Shown here one piece after another: positions 7,666 to 12,500 of a DNA stretch of 12,500 nt. Numbering within the stretch: the stretch's first letter is position 1; every line of letters starts with the position of its first letter. A program made the position numbers and the translations under genes. Source of the stretch: Actinidia chinensis (taxonomy: Eukaryota > Streptophyta > Magnoliopsida > Ericales > Actinidiaceae); contig VIGQ01002199.1 in assembly GCA_009663005.1 (NCBI GenBank), positions 35,001 to 47,500 of the forward strand. The letters are read 5' to 3'. The notes below the pieces were generated by a model. It was not told the DNA's origin. It ran no database searches and was given only the letters and a program-made list of their open reading frames with translations.

Positions 7666-7929
7666 GTCTCATATTATAGATAATGATTTTAACGCATTTT
7701 TTTTAAAATTACACTTTTTTAAAAAAAAATTATCCAAATATCTTCCTATACACGTCGCTAAAAAGACAAAAACATATGTGGAATATTGACCTAATAAAAA
7801 AAAAATAACAGTTCAATTGAAAAAAAAGTAAAAGAAAAGTGTGAAGTTTTGAAACAATACCCATTCTGACCGTTCGGATTAAAGCAAAATCAAATTAAGC
7901 CGTTGGTTGTTGTAAAGTTGGAGCAAGTG
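7666..7929. other. Upstream region of the DUF247 gene
   Basis: AT-rich DNA with A and T runs, becoming more mixed after 7860. No gene is seen. It is the presumed promoter-proximal region of the gene at 8047, and no particular transcription-factor site can be asserted. Confidence 0.4.
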
Positions 7930-7938
7930 TATAAAAGG
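7930..7938 (+). promoter_or_regulatory. TATA box of the DUF247 gene
   Basis: TATAAAAGG is a strong plant TATA-box match in a more GC-balanced context. It lies about 117 bp upstream of the first ATG (8047) and about 130 bp upstream of the first conserved DUF247 residue. Initiation would be expected near 7960. A TTTTTTGCTTTTACAG stretch ending at 8016 could be a splice acceptor in the 5' leader. The call is inferred from sequence only. Confidence 0.5.
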
Positions 7939-8667
7939 TAAGAAAAAAAAGGGAGGAAATAGGCACAAACAACACATAAGCATAAGCTAGCTAGCTTATT
8001 GTTTTTTGCTTTTACAGATAGCATCGGTGTTGGAGCACACAACAAAATGGATGGAGGATATGGGTCAAAGACTTATTAAATGTTTTGGAGGATGAGGACT
8101 TGCCCCAATGGTGGAACGTCAATGTATTAAGGCGATCCATCTAAAAAGTACCTCCTCACATGACAGATCTAAACAAGAACGCCTACCTGCATCAAGTATT
8201 GTCTTTGTTCCTTCCATCACGGAGCGGAACATTGAAGCAAATGGAGGTGCCACAAGAAGCGCGCCCCTGCCAATTTTCCAAGAGAACAAAGGATGCCTCC
8301 TCGATTATATTTGACCAATCTTACCAGAGTGGTTCAAGATTTGAGCGACTCGTTGATTACTCAGTATGATTTACTCAGTGATGATTGGCAATCGGATAAG
8401 GTAGATTCTTGAAGTGATGTTAGATGTTGCTTCATGCTTGAAGCTGTTTACTACGCCAAATGAGCAAACTACAGGACAGGGAGTTGAATTGGGAAAAGTC
8501 CTACGCTGAAAGAATCCAATTTGATTAATTATGCTCCCTATGATCCCATCTTCAGCCCTAATGGATTTCTCCATGTCATGCCCTATATAAGGCGCGACAT
8601 GATTTTGCTTGAAAATCAATTGCCCATGCGGGTTCTCTTCAAGTTGGCGGCCGCTTTGGACCCCAAT

Positions 8668-8787
8668 GTTGAAGATACCGAGGTGCATGATGTCGAAGAT
8701 ACCGAGGTGCATGATGTCGGTATTGAGGTGCATGATGTCGAAGATATTGAGGTGATTGATGTCGAAGATACTGAGGTGCATGATGTT
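8668..8787 (+). repeat. 24-bp coding minisatellite (VEDTEVHD repeats)
   Basis: Five head-to-tail units of 21-24 bp, of the form GATGTCGAAGATACCGAGGTG plus CAT, read in the same frame as the preceding LLENQLPM motif. They encode acidic VEDTEVHD-like octads and stop at TAA (8788). I do not know such a repeat as a standard DUF247 feature; at this position the family normally continues with a variable linker. The open frame on the minus strand (8371-8811) is a shadow of these repeats. Confidence 0.85.
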
Positions 8788-8909
8788 TAATTTATAATTT
8801 CTTATTTCCAAATGTTGCTATAATTAGATTTGGCTGATTATCTAACTTTTAAATGAAACAATCTAACCAATTATTATTACTATATGAACTCTTCTGATTG
8901 CAAGCTCAG
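8785..8909 (+). other. Possible intron or AT-rich insertion in the DUF247 gene
   Basis: An AT-rich 125-bp stretch starts GTTTAATTTATAA right after the last repeat and ends TTGCAAGCTCAG. GT and AG borders in phase 0 would join the repeat frame to AAA GAA AAG GAG TGC, which leads into the HLAHIQSYRRRLV segment. DUF247 genes usually lack introns in this region, so a plain insertion or decayed coding DNA is equally possible. Confidence 0.35.
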
Positions 8910-9775
8910 AAAGAAAAGGAGTGCTCAGTTCGTCACCTGGCTCATATTCAAAGTTACCGGAGACGGTTGGTTAAAACAAAGGAAACACTTGCACGTGTTG
9001 GAAATATTTTAAAACAGGCAGGCTTTGGAAGCTCTCCCAAAAGGCAAATGAAAGAAAACACGCTATTATAGAAAGAAAACTTGGTGACTGCCAATAATCG
9101 TGTCTGCAATGGAGCTACAAGAAGCCGAATCACTCCGTTTTAAGGAAAGTTATTTTGCAACCCTGATAGCATTTCATTCAAGGAAGAAAGGGTCCTCCAA
9201 CTCCCTTTTGGTCGTGGATGGACACAAACAGAATCCCAGGTTTTTTTGAACCTGAGAGCTTTGTGAAGCGATTACATTTACAGGCAGGGAATGAGTGACT
9301 CCTCTATCTTCTTCATGGGCGCAATCATAAAAAGTGTCAGAGATGTCTCCTCTGAAAGCGTTTCATATTGTTCATCGAAAATGCCTCGGCCCTCGGAAGT
9401 GAGGAAGCCGTTGTCGAACTCTTCAAATCACTCTCTAAGGGAACAACGCTTGAACCAGATAGCAAACTAGATGTGGTGCATAAGAAGATCAGAGAGTACC
9501 GCGGGAAGCGATGGGTTAAATATCGTGCGAAGTTCGTCCATGCCTACCACGTGAGTACCCAGTGGAGTCCCTTGGCCTATTTGTCCATTATTTTTGCCAT
9601 TCTCATTTTCATCCTCACTCTAGTTCAAACTGCATACAGTATTCTCTCTTATTACCGTCCAAATAAATAAATAAATTCTGTATTCCCATCTACTTCATTT
9701 ATATTTGCCTTGATTACTTGTAAAATAAGCTCCATCGATACAAATCGCAATCCGGTTGTTATACAATCATGGATC

Positions 9776-9781
9776 AATAAA
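9776..9781 (+). promoter_or_regulatory. Candidate polyadenylation signal, DUF247 gene
   Basis: AATAAA lies about 108 bp after the stop codon. Overlapping AATAAATAAATAAA also begins at the stop itself (9662-9675). Either could serve as the near-upstream element. Plant signals are loose, so confidence is modest. Confidence 0.35.
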
Positions 9782-10609
9782 GATGTCTTCCACTTCCTAA
9801 GAATTGTGTTGAGTTTGAATAGGGAAATTAAGATCCACCTTTGACAATGTATTCGTTCTATTTTCTATGAACTATGAACTAACCCATTTGATTTATTATT
9901 AGTATTTTTTTCTTATAAGAAAGAAAAACATCTGTTTGGGAAAAGTAAAACAATTCAATAACTGATGTATGTTGCTAATTGCTGTTGTGATTTCCACAAA
10001 TTTTCTTATTAAAAGAACATTTAACTTACCCTGTACTTTACAAAAATCTCATTTCACAAACATGTACTTCTAATTGATAAGTCGACCCAAATTACTGTAG
10101 GACAAGTGTCAAATGTACCATTTTATTATTTTTTGTATCTTTCATTTATAAATAATATAAAAATATCACGGATCCTTAATAAAGAAAAGGATTAGATGAT
10201 GATAGATGAATACATGACTTAAAGTATTAAGGAGTTAAGGAGTTCCTGGATACAAGTAGAATTAAAGAGAATAAGTGAAAAATTAAAAAAATTCAGAGTG
10301 CAATATGTAATTTCCCAGAGATGGCACACTGAATGTCCAATTTTTTAAAAAATTGTTGTAGTAATTGGATAGAGGTATTTTGGTACTAAAAAGTAGGACA
10401 AACAAAGTCAGTCTTTTAAGATGAGATAATTTAGCACCGCGAAAAAAACGAATTTTGAAATATATTTTTTAAATGAGACCAGATGAGAAAAATTAGGACA
10501 TGAAGATCAAGAGGAGCATCCAATGAAAATCTTATTTTCAATTTCATTTTTAAGCCCAATTCAACTAACATTACTTGTTAGCAGGTAGAACTTTGATCAG
10601 CCACCTTTT
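9782..10609. other. Convergent intergenic region, no gene
   Basis: AT-rich spacer between the 3' ends of the two convergent gene relics. A short palindrome, TTTTTCTTATAAGAAAGAAAAA, lies near 9907-9928. No coding frame, RNA gene or recognisable transposon is seen. Confidence 0.5.
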
Positions 10610-12219
10610 TCAGCCTTGATACTTGTACAAACCAAGCACAGACCAAATTAGTAATAGTACCCAAAAATTAACAACCCCAACCACAAATAGACCCAATACA
10701 CATGATCCACTCCCCTGATTTATATATTAGCAACCACCCGGTTGCTTCTCGAACCACACAACCAGGGCAGTGCTCAAAATAATACGCGATCTTATAACAT
10801 AGCCACCAGTGCCGTCGCTGTACTTTTCAAGGCTGCCGGAAATTCTGGTAATAAAAAACAAGGCCGGTGTTCCCCGGGAAGTGAAAATGCCTCCCCAATG
10901 CCGCACGGGCTAGTTGTGGCACTACCAAACACGGGACATGGGAACGATTGAATTGGAACCGTCTTGGACCGTTTTGCGACGCCCTTAACTCCACCACCGC
11001 TGACACGGCCATGCTGAGTGGACACCACAACACGTGGCCAATCCCTATCGTTGAAGGGCGGGTGGAAATCACCGGGATCTTTCTGCACGCCGGGTATTAT
11101 AGAACTGAGTCTTCTAGCAGGATAATTGTGAGGGGTGCGGAGACCATTATGAAGACTAAGCATGGACCCCGGTGGGAGTTTTGAAGGGGGTCGAGGGGGG
11201 GTGCCGGTCCATGGGAGGCTTGGGAGGGGGCTAAGCGCTTGGATGCTAGTAGGGGTGCTTGGAAAATATGCCGAGTGGCCCATCATAGTGGAAGAGCTTG
11301 CTTAGGGTTTTAGATCTTCTACTTGCGCAATGTGCTAGCTTCCACAAATTTGTGATCGAGCCATCGGGGGTCAATAGTCTCCTTCAGTTTTTAGAGCTGC
11401 CCGATAAGAAACTGTGATTAAGATTGCAATTTTGGGTTTGGTTGATCAGAGAGAAAATAGAAATGTATGTAAACGCGATGGAAGTGATCGTAAAGTTAAG
11501 ACGAAATCTAAATTGTTGAAGTAAAACGAAGTGAGAATGGAGAGAACGTAGGAGCTAAAAAGCTTAGGAAAAATGGCGGTAAAATATACGAAAAGCTTCA
11601 AAAGGGGAGGGAAACACCATTCTATATTGTTGTTCATTAAAAAATTGAAAGGTAAAGCAACTGAAATCTTCTTGAAAGTAGTTGTAGGTGTTGAAGCAAG
11701 CAACCACGTGCCTCTTCATCATGCGCTCTATGGTAATCATCTTCACTTTTAAGTGACAGCAAGATCTTCTCTTTCGAATAGCTTGCACGACAACACGGGT
11801 CAAGCCCGTGTGAATGGCTCCCTTAGCTCTAAACATCGGTGGTACGAATCTGATCCCAAACATCGAAACGGCAAGCCAACCACATGCGCCACACACCATA
11901 GGCCAAACCCCAAAACCCCAACTCACATTATCTTCAACGTACACGATCACGTGAGCTTATTGCGGTATGAGATGTACAAGGTGGAGATGAACCAGTTTGA
12001 AGAAGCTTCCCTGATGCTTGGGGTTGTTGATGATCGGCCCCCATAGTGCCAAGCGTGAAGCGTGTTCTGCGGGCCCCTATTGTGGCAAAAGTCATACCAA
12101 TATACGACTGACGAATTGGAGATTTGATGGGGCGATAAGGAGGTTTGACCCAATTGTCGCATGGTGGAGGCCTTAGGGAGTCCAGGTGGCACTTTAGGAC
12201 TACTAAAAGAAACTATACC
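10610..12219 (-). pseudogene. NRT1/PTR (NPF) family transporter, 3' part, frame-disrupted
   Basis: NPF proteins are proton-coupled plasma- or vacuolar-membrane carriers of nitrate, peptides, hormones or glucosinolates, about 570-600 residues with 12 membrane spans. Minus-strand landmarks in family order are: SLRPPPC (near 12170), TRFTLGTMGAD (near 12060), SSNWFISTLYISY, VIVYVEDNVSWGFG (from 11950), TGLTRVVVQAIRKRR (near 11780), TPTTTFK (near 11690), RAALKTEGD (near 11395), DGSITNLWKL, QVEDLKTL (near 11320), MDRH (near 11210), LVFIMVSAPLTIILL, STIGIGHVL (near 11040), LSMAVSAVVE, VVPQLA, GIGEAF (near 10890), ALKSTATALVAML (near 10820), GVVNF and YKYQG before TGA (10612). Roughly the last two thirds of the protein is covered. 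Frames change repeatedly and stops intervene; for example one extra A splits the usual FFNW. The TRFTLGTMGAD form resembles the NPF2 subfamily, a tentative reading. N-terminal exons are not visible. Confidence 0.87.
11430..11685 (-). other. Non-homologous segment inside the NPF gene (intron or insertion)
   Basis: Between the TPTTTFK segment and the RAALKTEGD segment lie about 250 bp without NPF similarity. In intact family members these motifs are only a few residues apart. On the minus strand the segment ends with CTTAATCACAG directly before TTCTTATCGGGCAGC, a good acceptor context. No clear GT donor is found at the other side. It is either an intron with a damaged donor or an insertion. Confidence 0.5.
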
Positions 12220-12222
12220 CTG
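12220..12222 (-). other. Putative splice acceptor of the NPF exon
   Basis: On the minus strand TTTTCTTCTTGACTTCAG precedes the region where NPF similarity begins (FLLVVLKCHLDSLRPPPC). A pyrimidine-rich tract ending in CAG, together with the loss of similarity upstream, suggests an intron border. Many NPF genes have an intron near this point. This is why the pseudogene is started at 12219. Confidence 0.4.
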
Positions 12223-12500
12223 AAGTCAAGAAGAAAATAAGTTCAAAAAAGGAAAAGGAAATCCTCTACAAATTATTAGTTGAATAGATTGCTTTGATTT
12301 CTCATCAAGAAAAAAATTGTTTCGATTCATATACAAGGTTATTGAATACTGCAAGTACCGATTTCCTTTTTTTTAACAAATACATTCGCTCGCTACCGCT
12401 AAACTAAAATTCGTGTATGAACATGGCATACTTTATCAATTGGAATAAATCAATAGCATTATTGGAGTATTTTCTTCCATTCGCTTAAAAATTGTTTGCA
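12223..12500. other. Presumed NPF intron or spacer, nothing recognised
   Basis: AT-rich sequence upstream (minus strand) of the NPF exon. I see no earlier NPF exon, such as the ExxER-containing N-terminal part, in any minus-strand frame before the window ends. Confidence 0.45.

Larger units (their letters stand above)
8047..9670 (+). pseudogene. DUF247 (PF03140) family protein gene, frame-disrupted
   Basis: Plant DUF247 proteins are about 400-500 residues with a C-terminal membrane segment. Two act in grass self-incompatibility, but most have unknown roles. Landmarks occur in family order: WVKDLLNVLEDED (8061), KVPPHMTDLNKNAY (8148), FHHGAEH (8212), LKQME, HKKRAPANF (8251), LLSDDWQSDK, CFMLEAVYYAK, YDPIF, RRDMILLENQLPM (near 8605), HLAHIQSYRRRLVKTKE (near 8930), IVSAMELQEAE (9097), FLNLRAL (near 9244). 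From 9368 an open stretch gives the C-terminal segment with the membrane span YLSIIFAILIFILTLVQTAY and stop at 9668. The motifs use all three frames. In-frame stops include TAA where a Tyr of the usual IYxVP is expected (8145). Several shifts compensate in pairs. The start is the first ATG after the TATA box, though homology is in another frame by 8061. Family assignment is secure; loss of function is likely unless sequencing error explains the shifts. Confidence 0.88.

Noticed and set aside
8668..8787. Regular short repeats as a CRISPR array
   Set aside because: Units are contiguous with no unique spacers, are in coding phase, and the genome is clearly a plant's.
8371..8811. 146-residue minus-strand frame with IFDIMHLG-type repeats
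   Set aside because: It is the antisense shadow of the coding minisatellite and the DUF247 reading frames.
10792..11286. 164-residue Pro/Ser-rich minus-strand frame as a stand-alone protein
   Set aside because: Only its ends match NPF; the proline-rich middle is NPF coding DNA read out of frame.
8047..12219. A functional linkage between the DUF247 and NPF genes
   Set aside because: They are convergent, separated by ~940 bp and belong to families with no known joint role; both are disrupted.

Overview
The window looks like nuclear DNA from a flowering plant, probably a eudicot. It is AT-rich and full of short non-autonomous transposon remnants. It also holds relics of two plant gene families: a DUF247 gene and an NRT1/PTR-family (NPF) transporter. 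The species cannot be named from the sequence. I see no intact gene, no rRNA or tRNA, and nothing bacterial or viral.

Positions 1-7700 are repeat-dominated. In order they hold: an ACATAT microsatellite; a 280-bp dispersed repeat whose inverted partner lies near 7.4-7.7 kb; a long pyrimidine tract; a foldback MITE (812-1020); and a well-delimited Helitron-like element (1194-2180). The last has an A|TC start, a perfect 8-bp hairpin and a CTAG|T end, and is followed directly head-to-tail by the start of a second copy. Next come three foldback elements of one family (3577-3946, 4091-4916, 5056-5453). The second carries a ~450-bp insertion, and the second and third sit in a tandem duplication whose downstream copy is full of small indels. 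Then follow an A-rich stretch with a paralogous empty site, GTCGGGT-rich transposon-like DNA (5915-6440 and 6880-7027), and another foldback MITE (7185-7393).

Positions 7900-9800 hold a DUF247 gene on the plus strand. A TATA box (7930) precedes it and AATAAA signals follow it. The family's landmark motifs appear in the right order from N- to C-terminus, but they are spread over all three frames with several in-frame stops. The last 101 codons, including the C-terminal membrane segment, read open. A 5-copy, 24-bp acidic coding minisatellite lies in the middle.

Positions 10610-12219 hold, on the minus strand and convergent with the DUF247 gene, the 3' two-thirds of an NPF transporter. The motifs are again in order but scattered over three frames, with a ~250-bp insertion or intron in the middle. 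The upstream exons are not visible before the window ends.

No pathway can be assembled from this window. The two gene relics look unrelated and both appear non-functional as read. Because small indels are also very common in the duplicated repeat at 4.9-5.45 kb, part of the damage could be uncorrected long-read sequence rather than genuine decay. Resequencing would settle that.
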